A stretch of DNA of 64,000 nt from Kudoa neothunni (Eukaryota > Cnidaria): assembly GCA_964304625.1 (NCBI GenBank), contig OZ199839.1, forward strand, positions 10,974,001 through 11,038,000, given 5' to 3'. The notes below the pieces were generated by a model, which saw only the letters and a list, made by a program, of their open reading frames with translations, made no database searches and was not told the origin of the DNA. Both the position numbers and the translations under genes were made by a program. Position 1 is the first letter of the stretch; each line of letters starts with the position of its first letter. This document shows positions 37,829 through 52,566 of this stretch, piece after piece.

Positions 37829-37984
37829 CTAATGTAGCAAGATTTCGTTCTCTGATACTGTACCAGACAATAAACCTGTGATCGAAAACCCCGCATCATT
37901 GCCTCGCGCATTATCTGCCCAAATATCTAACAATAGGTCTGCCAACTTTCCAGCCACATCCCTCCATGATATAGTCATGCACAT
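37829..37984 (-). other. short open frame, unrecognised
   Basis: Frame of 51 codons, MCMTISWRDVAGKLADLLLD to a stop, less AT-rich than its flanks and preceded by a good acceptor (TTTTCATGCAG). It lies 150 bases upstream of the ZnT1 start on the same strand. It may be a last exon of another gene or a ZnT1 upstream frame. No family recognised. Confidence 0.3.
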
Positions 37985-38630
37985 CCGATTAGCTGCATGA
38001 AAATTTATTCTAATTATGCATGACTTAAGCTAAGATAACTGCACAATATCAAACGACAAAATTATGAAATCGGAACAGAATTATTGATAAAACAAAAATT
38101 ATTTATTTAATTTTTCAAATGTTGTTTGTGTGCACTAAAATCGTTATCCTACTCTGAACGATTTCGTCCACTCAATTTTCCGATGCTATCCGTTGTTCGT
38201 AATCATAGTTCGGATAATACAGAAAATTCTATTTTTATTGTTGAGTTAACATCAATTCAATAGCTCCTTATAATTTTAATGTTAAAGTCGTGCTTATTCG
38301 GATCATTTAGTGTCAATTTGATAAAAGTTTTGGATCCATTTTTTCGATTCTATACTCGAATATCAACCGAATCAATCACAAGGAAATATATTAACCTCTG
38401 AATTTTCTGTTGCAATGCAATCAGGGAAATTTTTCTCAGATTGTTATTATAATGTCAATCCATAATCAAATGATGCATAAGTGATATTTATCAAATATAA
38501 GATGTAAAATTAAAATTGTTTATGGTATTTAAAAAATGCTATAATATTAATATTTACATAAATAATCGATATTCAAAATTTTCGGTAGCTTTTCTATATA
38601 TTTGTGACCACAAGAAAACTCAATCTTAAC
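37985..38630. other. intergenic
   Basis: AT-rich; nothing recognised before the piggyBac target site. Confidence 0.4.
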
Positions 38631-38634
38631 TTAA

Positions 38635-41026
38635 CCCATAAACACTACCCCTGAGCTCTACGAGCCCACTTCCGAATAAAACTCGCTTTTAACTCGCCAA
38701 TTTTACTCATTTTTACCCCGGATTTCACGTAAATTCATAAAAAATTATTTTCCATAATTTTGTAAAATATCTGAAAATTTTTTTCCCCGCATATTAAGCT
38801 GTTTGAGATACAGGTGAACTTATTATTAAGTAAAAAATAACAAATCTGTCCATTTTTAATCCCAAATATTAACAGGATTTCCCCAGCACATTGTGTTGTC
38901 CAGCAATAATAGCTTCTTCCGATGCAGAAAGTATATCTTCAGGTGAAATTTAAAAGTTATTGCAGATAGAAAAAGAACCTACATTTTGTAATTTTAAATT
39001 ATTGAGTAATTTCAATTTTGAAGGATTTTGCATTGTATTTCTATATATAGATGATACTGACACTACAAACGAATGCACCCTAATGGATGAAAATAGTAAA
39101 GTTCCACTTCTTATATTTCAAAATACAAATCTTTAATCTAGTCTCCAAAACCCATACCTGGACGAACTGCCAATCAAAATATTATCAGTAATGACCTAGA
39201 GGAAGGAAAACCTATTGAAACATTTTACACAACAAACATATTGAACTCATTTTCGCATTTTATAAGAGAAGAGATGCTCGAAGAATTTTTATCGTTCACA
39301 AACCGTAAGGGTCATGAAAAATATAATGATTCGTGGAAACGCCTAGATTGCATCGAAATAAAAGCTTTCTTAGGATTGCTGTTATTGGCTGGTTCCAATA
39401 AATCCAACCTAGGGTGTACCAGGATTCTGTGGCATGAAATTTATGGAAGACCATTATTTCGCGCCACTATAAATAAAACGAGATTTCAACAAATCTTAAA
39501 TTGATTGCGCTTTGATTAATATTGGAAGAGTAGAAAGTTCCCAAATTCAGCTGATAAGTTTCCCCCGTCAGTAAACTGTTTTGAAATTTTTCTGAAATCT
39601 GTAGGAATAGTTGTATTCCTGGACCTAATTTGACCGTAGTTAAACAACTGTATTCGTTCCGAGGACGTGTATCATTTCTTGTTTAATTGTCAAAAAAACC
39701 ATCCAAATATGGGCTAAAATTTTGGATCTTATGTGATAGTCAAACACGTTACGTATCCAACGTTTTGCCTTACTTGGGTAAAATTGATGAGTGCCGTGAA
39801 ACAAATCTATGTTTTAAAGTTGTCATTGATTTGACTCAACATTTATTGGACTCCGGAAAAACTATTACATACAATAATTATTTCATTTCCTGGAAGCTAG
39901 CTATATATCTACGATAAAGAAAAACGTCCATTCTTGCTACGGTATGCCTATGTCGAACATTTATTCCAACTGAATTTCGACCAAATAACTTTTGGAAGAT
40001 ATTTTCATCCTTATTTGGTCTCTAAAAGTCATTTACCCTAATTTCTTATGTACTGAGGAAAAACAAGGCTGTAATAATTCTTTCTTCAGAGCGTCGTACT
40101 CCAAGCGTTAGTTCATAGTACCATCGTAAACCAAAAGCAATTTTGGATTATAATGTACAGAAATGTGATGTTGACACTTTGGATCAATGTGTTTCCACGT
40201 ATACATGTAAAAGAAAATGTTGACGGTGGCCGTTTGCTGTATTTTGTCAAATATTTGATATAGCTGCGTTCAATGCATTTGTTGTCTTTATGCATGGCAA
40301 TCCCCATTATTGTGACACAAACAAGTCAAATCGTCACCGACAATTTCTCATGGATTTGTCCATGTCATTAATTAAGCCCGAGCAGGAATGGAGATATAAA
40401 ATTGCACTTTTTTCTAACCAGCTTGTTGTTAAAAGAACAATGAAAATAGTTGGTTTCGAATTTAACAAAGAAAGTGATCCTCCAGTGGAAAACCACAAAA
40501 ATAATCAAAGAAAGCGATGCCGTTTATGTCCTCCTATCAGTATCGTACGTAGAAGCAAGCAAATCCGTTACATATGTGATCGAAATGTTTGTAATGAACA
40601 TTCAAAGAAAAACATTATTTGTTTAAACTGTGACTCACAACAAAAATAATTTAAACATATTTCTTGTCTATGATTTTTTATTGAATGCTCCGTGAATATT
40701 TATAACGGTTGGAACATATGGTAGAAGTGAATTTAAAATAAATAATTATTAATTTTTCTAACTAAATTAATAGGAACGTTGATTAACATACAAATAAATT
40801 AAAGCTGACAACGAATAAATACATTTTAATAATAGGAAACAATATAATAATTTTTTGTTATGCGTAATAATATAGATTATCTTATTACCTTGAACTGTTC
40901 TATTTGTGTTTATATATCGTACATAATGTGACCTGCCGATAGTAGAAGAGTTAATTTAAAAGTAAAATATAATACTGCATTCGACGTAAATTAATCCCTG
41001 GGCTCCAGGAGGTTAGTATTTAAGGG
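38635..41026 (+). mobile_element. piggyBac element with both ends and decayed transposase
   Basis: TTAA flanks both sides (38631-38634, 41027-41030). Left end CCCATAAACACTACCCCTG; right end read inward CCCTTAAATACTAACCTCCT; 13 of the first 16 positions agree. Between them lie plus-strand pieces of one DDE transposase: 39241-39504 (FLGLLLLAGSNKSNLGCTR, the domain start), about 39655-39917 (FRGRVSF, then KPSKYGLKFWILCDSQTRYV and the ITYNNYF catalytic-aspartate segment with D replaced by N) and 40290-40649 ending in the cysteine-rich tail (CRLCPP, CDRNVCNEH, CLNCD). In-frame stops separate the pieces, for example the TAA after FRGRVSFLV. The element is complete in outline but cannot code an active enzyme. 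Confidence 0.88.
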
Positions 41027-41030
41027 TTAA

Positions 41031-42439
41031 AGCCTGATACTAGAGATAATAACGATTATGCTCCAATTATAATGTGCTCATTCGTGACTTTAACATCAAC
41101 TAAATTCGGGTTCGTGAGTATATGTATACCTCGGTAATATCACAGACCGTGGCATGGTAGCGTAAAAGTATATGGATCTTAAAAACTCTCTTGCATGTGA
41201 TACTCTGATAATTTTTCCTTAAACATTTATTTTCAAAAGAAAAAATATATAGAAAGTGGTTTTTCAACCGAAAATAATACAAAAGTTAATTTATTTTTAG
41301 CAATCCCCTTGGGAACGAGAAAAAGTGCGAACAAATAGTTTATCTTCTTTCCCCCCAAATGATAAGAATACAAATGCATTATTTTATTATATTTCAAAAA
41401 TATTATGATAAATAAGAGTTCTAATTATTCCTTGAAAATAATAAACGATTATAAAATGTTTATCGTAAGAGTTGTCAATGCATAATGCATAAAAAATCGG
41501 CTACCAACCAAATGTATCAACAGTAGTTGAATTTGCACTAATTCCCATCCGAGTATACTCGGGATATAACGCGCAATTCTCATCATTTAACGTCATTCCT
41601 AGATAACCCGAATATTCTTTAAAAAATATATAGCACGCATAATCTGGTTTCCTATAATTTTATATTACCATACAATTACAACCAATGAATTTACCAAGAT
41701 TTGTCCATAACGATATCGATACGAATTTGCGCGAACGCTGTAACTGGATGTTTTAGTTAAATACAGATTTGTCGGTAATGGGAGAGTATCCAGCTCCAAA
41801 AATTTGGCATCTTCCCGTGCTCGTGCATTCCCGATTTTGTAATAATTGAATTTAGTACATTCTTAGAATATTGATTGCTTACAAATTAGACCAAAATTTT
41901 TATTCTAAAGAGTTGCAAAAATCACAGTTCGGTAACAATCGGGAATTGCGCGGCGTAACGCGCATACCTGTTCTTAACCTTTTTTCAGCCTAATTTGCCG
42001 TAAATAATTAATGCAATTTATATTTTTAAGATATATAATATTAGAAAATATTTTCTTATTAATTATTAATTAAATTGAACCGCCGGAATACATGCCAATT
42101 GTTTAATGTGCATTTTAACCGTTATCATCAGCCATAGGATGATGTGAACATGCCACAGATCCTAATTTACAATCGGAACACACCGAGGTATAATAACTAT
42201 CCCTCTTATAGGGTGGAAACAATATCCACTCAATACATTAAATACAGCAGTAGTTACTTTAATCTATTCTATAATTTGTATAGTCACGAAATTAAATTTT
42301 CAGGCAATACGAATAAATCACGGAAAAAATCATTTAAATATTTTAAATTATTAAAATGGCGAACACTAAATAGAGAGTCGGACAAAATATTCATGATATA
42401 ACTGACTTTAATCAATCGTATCATAGCTACTCCATGTAT
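41031..42439. other. intergenic
   Basis: AT-rich. A loose inverted repeat (AACGCGCAATTCTC at about 41578 against GGGAATTGCGCGGCG at about 41941) may mark another small element; no target duplication seen. No gene recognised. Confidence 0.4.
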
Positions 42440-43575
42440 AAAGCAGAAGTGTTCGAGTGTCAGCAACTAAGCATACTAAGCATGTGCGTCAAAAAATTTT
42501 TCCATATAGAGAGATATTTATGAGGTTTTTTAAAAATCACAATGTTTCAAAATATCTTTAAATCATTTTCACATTACCAAATGTTCCCAGAAGTGTTTAG
42601 AAAATGAGGATTTTGTCGATTCAAAGTTAGTTAAACAGATTACTTGAGTTCAGGAATACAATTATCACCTGCTTGTGACCTGCTGATGGTTGGTTGTAGT
42701 TAATTTTCCCCTTTATATGCTCTGTCAAATGTTGATTAACTGCTGCTATCTATCTTTATGTAGAAGGTTGGCGTTTGTGCAAATACACTCCTTATTTGTG
42801 GAGTTTAATGTATTTGACTTGATAAACATATTTTCAAGGTTCTATTAATGGTTTTAGATATGATGGAAAATCTATGTGATTCATGAACAACGAATTGGTG
42901 GAGAACTTTAAAATTACATTGATTGAAGCATTATAATGGAAATACTGCGTCCGTAGATTTCATTGAAATCGTCCGTTAAGTTTATCTTTCCGTGATTAAG
43001 TTCAATGAGGATGGTTGGACTTTTATTTCACCCAATTATTTAAATTTTTTATATTGAATTTGACGCGATTTATGGCTGTTTATGGGAAAAAGTGCGTTAA
43101 GCTTTTTCTGGGCCAAGAGATAATAATTTGAGTAATACAAATCAATTTTCGTATATTTTCTTCTATCTCTATATCGTTTTCTATTCATTTGTCTCCCGTA
43201 AACAGTGGTACACAAACTTTTTGAACCGGGCCAAAAATAACGTTCAGGGTAACATTTTAACGGGATTTAAATAATTCGGGAACGCAACAAAATACGACAC
43301 TGACAAAAAATTATTTGGCGTTGGTGCCTGACCACGAAATTTTTAAATGAACGCCGGGATTGATACTTTCCTTCACAGAAATGGTCATAATTTAAATTCC
43401 GCTAATCCAAATCGTTGAAAGTATGTCACTTACAAAATTTTAGTGATTTTGTATCTATTGGTTAATTGGAAACTTCAATATATTATTTGAATATTATTAT
43501 GAAACGAATCTATGCGAAATCTCCCCAAACAACACTGGGCAGTTCGCGCAAGTTAATGATACGTTTTGAGATCTG
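42440..43575. repeat. unclassified 1.1-kb interspersed repeat, copy C
   Basis: Same orientation and order of anchors as copies A and B: TTTTTCCATATAGAGA, GCAAATACACTCCTTAT, TTGACTTGATAAACAT, TTCATTGAAATCGTCCG, AATAACGTTCAGGGTAACA, then GGGCAGTTCGCGC at the end. No protein is coded. Divergence from copy B is high, so the family is old. Confidence 0.65.
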
Positions 43576-43589
43576 ATGTATTTGACCTT

Positions 43590-44401
43590 TAAATTTGCTC
43601 TCGTCCCAGAAAGGGATCTACCTTGGGAGTAACGGGTTGATAGGGGAAATCCTGACTCATCGATATACAACATTTCCGGATACCTAGGCTCAAATCTTAT
43701 GAATTCGTTTACATAACTAAAAAATATTAGATAAAATATATAGGTCGCTCGGATCGTAATGATATTTTCCTAGCAGAATTCCTATTGTAATGTGCGCCAA
43801 GAAAACCACAGTTCCGTAAATATACACAAAATATACGTAGGCGTAAAAACATAGGCGCTCCTTAATTAATTGTCTTAAACCTATCTATAGGCATCAACAA
43901 TATTTTTTAAGGTATAATGAAACTCTTTCAGAACTCTATTAACAGTTTGACGAGAAGCGCAAAAAGAAAATTTTAGAAAATGCTTCTTTGATAACTGATT
44001 GAATGTCAGCGTACAGTTATCATCTACCTCTGCAAGTAAAAACTGTTGATACACTTCACTCAACAATGAACGACGATCTCCTACAGTTGCTAACCTTTGA
44101 AACGAGCCGGTGTCATTGAATCTCCTCACTTTTCTACTTATCGTAAATTCGGGAATGTTTAATGACTCGGAAAGTTGATAATTCGTCTCTTCAATCTTAA
44201 TTATTTTAGTAGTCATTTAAAATTTGTGCTCATTTCGACGTGGTGAGCAATGTTAGCCCTATCTTTGGCACTAACAACCTCGTATTTTCTCTTATTAGAA
44301 TTACTATTTTCAATATGATCAGGCTTGCTGTTATGTGCTAACTGGAGAAAACGTGAAAATGCGCCTGCGATTTGCATCTTGATTGAACATGTTTGCATCA
44401 T
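43590..44401 (-). mobile_element. IS630/Tc1-type transposase relic
   Basis: Minus-strand frames 44401-44213 and 44216-43881 form the helix-turn-helix part (VVSAKDRANIAHHVE; then NIPEFTISRKVRRFNDTGSF; VDDNCTLTFNQLSKKH; ASRQTVNRVLKEFHYTLK). Further down, at about 43610-43700, a shifted frame reads LYIDESGFPLSTRYSQGR, the first catalytic aspartate segment of the DDE_3 domain. The rest of the catalytic domain is gone and the two frames overlap out of phase, so it is dead. Its upstream edge coincides with the truncated edge of the Merlin copy at 44402. Confidence 0.7.
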
Positions 44402-45088
44402 GATCGTGAAATACTGTATACTGTAGTCGTCTCCAGTGTGACTTGATTTCTAGCATCAATAAAGACTTGAAATATGTTTCCATCTTCATCGATTCCTCCA
44501 ACTACCAACACATTTTGATTCACAAGCACTCTATCGCAATGGTATTTGCGCTTGCATGGAGGGATTCATCAATTTGCACGATATTACCTGAACCATCAAT
44601 TTAAGGATTTTCGATATTAAGATATTCCATGTAGATTTCACATATATAATTCTTGCAGTTGCAAACTGTTTCTCTTGAGTAGTAGATCTTCAATTGCCGC
44701 ATAATTTATCGTAATCCATATATATCGTTAACGTCTGCAAAAATTAGATCAAAAATTTTCCTTAACGTAAGGTTTGCCCTTTCAAAGGACGTCCCTCTTC
44801 TGAGTAATGTTTTTTATTACATTTATAACAGCAGAGTGTAAATGAGTCAATATTGCTTTCTGGTCTGAGTAGCATATCTGAATGGCAAGATTCATACGAA
44901 CGAATTTTTGGCAATAAACCAAATCTCTGCAATAAGAATACTAATTTGGATTGATCCTATTTTAGAATGAAGACGCCTTCTATAAGGATATTATCAGTTG
45001 CGACCGTAGAATAATTCATTTTTTGGGAGGGGTGAAGGGATACGATCATCCCCAACTTTCGTCCCTATACCGTACCGTACTTTGGCCC
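44402..45088 (-). mobile_element. Merlin (IS1595/IS1016-type) transposon, truncated
   Basis: The outer end at 45088, read inward, is GGGCCAAAGTACGGTACGGT, matching the ends of the complete Merlin copy at 47878. Coding pieces in shifted frames: a zinc-binding start (LCCYKCNKKHYSEEG) and the ISXO2-like domain with IVQIDES, RKYHCDRVLVNQNVLVVGGI. The copy stops at VTLETT, where IS630-type sequence begins, so the second end is missing. Confidence 0.75.
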
Positions 45089-45203
45089 ATTTATTAAACC
45101 TGACAATAGATAACTTTATTAGTTACGGAGATATTATTTGCCGTGGAATAGCCAGTCTCTTGATGGAATTAAAAGGATCCATGAGAAAAACCACTGCCAT
45201 TTT

Positions 45204-46970
45204 TTAAATCCCTTGGACTTTCGATTTAGTTTCGATGGGTTTAGAACACATCGACCTAAGGTGGAAACTAAATTCATATCTGTGTTCTTTTTTAAGTTTA
45301 TTACAACTGGGGCGTAATATTTCTTCGCTGTAAAATTTCATTAAATCCGCAAAAACGATGGATTCATTCATGTTTCCATCGAGAGTGTCATGGTCATGCG
45401 AAAATTTGGAAGATGTGTCCTCAATGCTTTGTAATTCGGTGGGGTTGTAGTAACATGGATTCTCATATTTTTGATTCCACGAGTCTATTTCATTTTCTTT
45501 ATTTATCATGTCACATAATTCCGACTTGCAGACATCTGTAGTTAGTTCCTTGAGTAACTCTTCCATATCGCACTCAATGTCGTCTTTAAATTGATGTGAA
45601 AAATTGGTCATCCGAATTCCTCTTATTGTAGTTTTGTCCATTGTTGAGAATGAAGGAAAACCGTTGGTTGAAATGATAATCTTTGCTTTATTAACAAATG
45701 ATACAATTTCATTGGAGCAAAACATTCTGAAAGAAACCACAGCTCCATTTAAATATAAATTTAGTAACATTAACAAATATTAATATCTGATGATGTTTGT
45801 ATTATTCCGGAATTGAGCTAGTCTCCCTTTTTTTTATCTACTGTCGCAATTTTTTTGTTGAGAAATGATGCAATTCTCGGATCCATATCATGCATAGTAT
45901 TTTCAATGTTTTTGTTGAACATGAGCACTCCTGATAAGGTTGAATAGTTAAAATTTCCGAAGAATCTTTCTATTATTTTTATTAGCGTTGTTTTACCATT
46001 TCTTCCAGTGGGACCACACAGAAAGGGAATGGTTTGTAATATGGGCGTAAATAGAGCCTATCTCAAAGACGCCAATAATATTTTTGTCAGTCATCTCCAA
46101 GCAATTTATTTAGAAATTCTTTTATTTTGTTCGTGATAGAATTGGGATAATTGTTGAAAGGAAACGCATAAAGAGATAGGTCCTGTTTGATTTTGATGCG
46201 AAAGATGTTGGTGGAAACTTCGTAGATTAAATTTTTGAAATGTATATTAATTTGTAATGTTTCGATATTTTTGAATGATTTGAGATACAGATGCTTAATA
46301 ATTAAGGAGTCTTGTACATTGTCTGAATGAGTAGTTTCCTTACACTTTTTTGAAAAATTAAGGATTAGATTGAGTGAGGGATTACGATTCATAGAATTTT
46401 TAGTTTCTTTTAACATGATGAGAAATAAATTTCCTTATTTGTTTACGTATGTACATATACATATAATGAATCATTGATATTTTTATTGGGGATTTTGTTC
46501 CAATTATTCTCTATTATTATAACCATATCACTCATTGGATTTCTCAATGAGAATATAATCACGCAAGGGAGTGAACTCCATGATGATTTCCAACCATGTG
46601 GCAAATATTGGAATGTTTATAAATTCTTTGATATTTTGTCTAATTAAATGAGTTATTTTGTTGGTCATTTCAGGAATAAATCTTTCTAAAGGTTCGTTTA
46701 ATGGAATTTCTTTATTTGTTCCAGTATTTAAAGTTGGTATGTCTATTATAAAATAAATTAGGGTGTTTGTAAAGAATAATTTGAATCGTGAGTATTGAGC
46801 TCAAACAATTCAATGAGGTTGGGATAGAATATTGTTTTTATTTTTGGTTTTAACAAATTACATGATTTGTCGCCGATTTCTTCTAGATTGGGTTTATTAT
46901 GGGCGAACTTTTATTGTCTATGTCAAAGAAAGGTATTACTGGTTTATCACCATGGATATATTCCATAACA
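45204..46970 (-). mobile_element. broken virus-like primase-helicase element (fossil)
   Basis: Remains of a replication module of the kind found in large DNA viruses and related elements, and not in animal genes. In coding order on the minus strand: a primase-type catalytic segment of the archaeo-eukaryotic family near 46900-46970, a middle region (about 46090-46770), and a superfamily 3, D5-type helicase with its P-loop and later motifs (45204-46030). It is broken in several places and I see no capsid, envelope or terminal repeats. Which virus or virus-like group it came from cannot be told from this fragment. It lies between transposons and may have been split by them. Confidence 0.6.
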
Positions 46971-47005
46971 ATAAATTTTTTTCAATTTTTAAGTAATGCA
47001 TCACA

Positions 47006-49112
47006 CAGTAAGGTCTCGATATTGTGTATTGAATCCGGGACCTGAGCTTTCACCAGACAATGTCGAGTTTTTGCGAACGCGCAATATGAATAAATTTTTT
47101 GTTTTTTTAAACAGAAATGATTTCATGTGGATGTATTATTTAATTAAGAATGTGAAAGAATTCGATCCAGCAGTACGCGAACTTATTGATCAAGAGTTTA
47201 AAATATCAAAAAGATAGTTGAAGATGTTCAATCATTTTTTGATCGTAATATTTAATAGGAAAATCATTGCTTCTTTCAAAACAGTTTGTCTCGTTGAATT
47301 TACCAATGACAAGATGTAAAAAATTTCCCCAAATAAATTAAGCAGTCTATAATATATAATGCGATAATATTTTTTTGATGATTTCATTTTTGTTTTATTT
47401 TGTTCTTTATTTCATCTGTTCGTTGATTTTATTCTTCATAAGAAAGGGCGATTCGTCAAGATTTAATGTGTTTTCCTTTTCACATCTACTTGTTACCTCA
47501 TAAAATTTATTTATCTAATCAGAAACAATATTCACGTCAACACTCGATTCTTCTCCATAGAGAGTGTAATTTTTCAAATTAAAAACCTATCTTAAAATTT
47601 CAACGCAATCTTTGTCTCGACTGAAACCAGTGATTTTAAGGTCATCAGCAAAAAGTTTTGTCTTTCGGTGATCAAAAACTCTAAAATATTTTTTTTTATT
47701 TTCTTACATTATCCGGTCATATGACTCAATTTAAAGTTGGACACATTTTGCATTTTAAATCCTATTATTGGGTAGAAGCAACATTGGTATTCATTATATC
47801 AGATTTGTTAAACGAAATTCTATTTAGAGAAGAATAACCTATTCTAATTTGAATTAAACTCATAATAACAGAATGCAGGCTAAAGTACGGTATAGTGGGT
47901 CGGATTCAGGCATTTTTGTCGTCCGTAGGATGAAAAATATTAATTTTGTAAATAACGACAATAATAACAAATTCTAGTGTAAATATATTTCGTTAATTGT
48001 TTTTATATACATAGAAAATCGATCATCTTAAAAAAAATTTTTAAGATGATAAGGAGATAAATACGATATCATCAAGTCTGACACCTTATTGGTTATGTGG
48101 CGGAACTTTCTTTTGATTGCTCCCCAAATAGTCTCGATCTTATTTGTGTGCATCCCATCAACGGTTTTGAATTCAATAATGTGGTTTACAGACTCGTGCA
48201 CGTAGCCCAAAGACTCAAGGGAGTTATAGTCACCCCATTTGTCGGTTCATATTGAGTCATTATTAAGTCTAATGTAGACCGATTTCTTATTTCGGCCAAT
48301 ACTGGAAAAATGTTGTTGTTTTCATCAACACATTCTGATTCACTAGCACTCATCATCGGTGATATTTTCTCTTGCATATGTTCGATTCGTCAATCTGAAC
48401 AATAACATTTTCACCTCCACAATCACGCGATTTAAATTGAAATATTCTATGTAGATCTCTCTCACATAGATTTTCAACTAACTATTGTTTCATGAGCATG
48501 TTATATAACATTTGAATGTCAAAAACATCAAAATATATTAGCATAAATATTTTACATAACGATAACTTGGAACCTTCAAAAAAAGTTAACTTTGCGAAGG
48601 CTTAATCTTCTTCGACATCTATTACATCTTAAGTCATATCCATCAATTACTTGATCGTTTTGTGGGCTCATCTGTAAATTATATTTTTCACAAATCCGCT
48701 CCTTTGGGAGCAGTCCTAAATTTTGTAAAAAACATGAATTTTTCGTGATCTCTCCTCAATAAATATATATCTTCCAGAACCATTGAATCAACGTTGGGGA
48801 GGGAAAAATTCATGACTGTTGATGTAATCGCGAAGATTGCGCTAACAGTCCGAAGCCGACCCACAATACCGTACTTTAGCCCGGAATGCATAATATTCTA
48901 TGGCGCTTTAGAGTTATTTACGGAGATTTCAGATTTATTTAATTGAATAATTTCGATTTTTATCAAAATTTTGTCAAATCTTATTTCATATTTTTTTAAT
49001 AACGTTAAAATAATAGATTATATACATCGAAAACTGTACGATATTGAGAACAGAGGTTTTAAAAAATGCTTACTAGCCTAATATCGAACCTCATATTATC
49101 GAGACCTTACTG
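47006..49112. mobile_element. pogo/Jerky-like element carrying a Merlin insertion
   Basis: Left end CAGTAAGGTCTCGATATTGT at 47006; right end read inward from 49112 is CAGTAAGGTCTCGATAATAT, followed outside by TA. The left TA has become CA. The ends are of the pogo/Tigger type (CAGT...CTCGATAA). The middle is taken by the Merlin copy at 47878-48882. A 61-codon plus-strand frame at 47035-47217 has no recognised motif, so no transposase can be shown. Confidence 0.65.
47878..48882 (-). mobile_element. Merlin transposon with both ends and target duplication
   Basis: Ends GGCTAAAGTACGGTATAGTG and, read inward on the right, GGGCTAAAGTACGGTATTGT, both continuing GGGTCGG. The flanks AGAATGCA (47870-47877) and GGAATGCA (48883-48890) form an 8-bp target duplication, as expected for Merlin. 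The transposase is decayed: the start (48891-48688), a CNRCRRR zinc-type segment, IVQIDESN..KRKYHR, and the last catalytic segment DGMHTNKIETIWGAIKRKF at 48210-48028. Several frame changes and stops separate these. Confidence 0.88.
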
Positions 49113-49868
49113 TACGTTGTAAATGCTTCATACCCACCATAATGATTTATTGCGGAATTAATTTTCCCTGTAGAAAGAGCTTTTGATTTTTACACTAAAA
49201 TATAGATATCATATTGTATATTTCATATATAACTAAAATATTAATCATCATAATACGATTATGTTACGAGGCAGCATTAAATTGTTTTACTTTACCAATA
49301 GCGCTTAAAATATTGTTATATGTGTTACTTAAAATATAACCAATTACATTTAATCGCAATCTTAAATTCGAAGACAAAAAATTTATAAATATAAAAAAAA
49401 TACATACTTTAAAAAATTTTATAAAACGTAAAAAAACGAGAATAAATAAATAAACTAAATAATCGGCATCCCTAAACGCAATAATTAAAATAAATTACAA
49501 CCATAAGTGTAATTAATTGAGATAATATAACTCAATATTTGGAATTATTAACATTAATTTCTAAACAATAATTGTATACATTATTTTTCAAATAAACAGT
49601 TAAAAAATTGAAACGAATAAGTTTGAGGTTAGCACACCATGAATAGGTAAGAAAGCGACTAGTCTTTTAATTAGAAACAGTTTAGTTTATCCGACACAAA
49701 AATAAAACATAGTGATTCAGATAATGTTGTAAATAGTGTTAATTAAATTGGGGGAATCACAATGTTAGTGATACTGACAGATGCATAAGAGCAAAACCAG
49801 CATGAACAACTACAACTAATTAGAATATCCTTGAGGATATTTCGAGATCCAATTCCAAGCATCCTTGC
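49113..49868. other. intergenic
   Basis: Very AT-rich; nothing recognised. Confidence 0.45.
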
Positions 49869-51360
<1,492 letters not shown>

Positions 51361-52566
51361 CATTTTCTGGACTCTTCCATCAAAAAATCAATAATAATAA
51401 TAATAATAACTCTGCTCTTGATTCAAACTTTAGGTATTGATATAAAAATCAATGCACCGAAACGTGTAATAATAGCAATAGCAATATCTTTGTATCAGTT
51501 GAAGGTGAACTCTAGAATTTACCTTCAGCCGAAATCACAGGATTTAAGAATTAGGATAAGGGTTTTTGGATGATAATAATATCAAAGGTTGTTTGCGCAT
51601 GGAATACATTGTTCAACACTATAAATCTTTATTTTATGTATATTAAACGTGTTTATCATACTGTAAACTCTTTCGTTAATTATGTATTGATAATAAAATA
51701 TCGACTATATTCTATTAATACTTTAACCAAATAAAAATAAATTAAATGAAATTAATTGTTAATACCTCCAAAGAATATTTTTGTAATAATCCTTATCTGA
51801 TTCAAAGTTTTACAAACTATTTAATATTTACCCACTTTACGAATCAGTATAATTAGAAACTATAAGCTAACCACCCTAGAGAAATTCCAATACCAAACAA
51901 CAATCTATTTATATTCTAAGGTGGATGCAAACAAAATATACACTTTCCGCAATTAATTATATTGAAAAAATAATTAAGCGTAATTTTATTTGATACCTCA
52001 TCACATTAAAGGGTTGGAGTGGTTCAGCCAAACTAAAACAAATACACTTTCCATGCGCATGATTATTTATCATCAAATGACGTCACGAAGTGTGAATTCA
52101 TGTAATGAACCCGTTCAGTTAATTCTCCAGCGTATTAAGTTTTTTTCTTTTTAATTATTGGAAGATTCAATGGACGTTTTAATTGAGAATATCTGCATGA
52201 AATTCTTCTATCGACAATTAAAATTTCGAATAATCTATAGCAGTCATCACTCGGATATAATAATTCAATTTAAAATAATAACAGATTAAACCAAACAAAT
52301 TATTTTATATTCATTGGATGATAATTAAAAGACAAAAATGTTTTTTTTCGCGAGATCATCCCCTCTAGGTTTAGCTAATACAGTGACTTTTGTATTTAGC
52401 CTAATCACTCGGGAAACTAAAGTTTTACAACAAACTCTTTATTTACACAATACACTAGGTCAGTCCAATTGCGTTTGAATAAAAAAAATTATTTTTTATA
52501 ATTATTTCAATATATGAATTGTCGCTTCAGAAATGAATCTACATCTTGAAATACTGAGACGGTAAG
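51361..52566. other. intergenic
   Basis: AT-rich. A TGACGTCA palindrome occurs at 52078-52085 without an identifiable gene downstream. An (ATA)n tract lies near 51391-51410. Confidence 0.45.
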
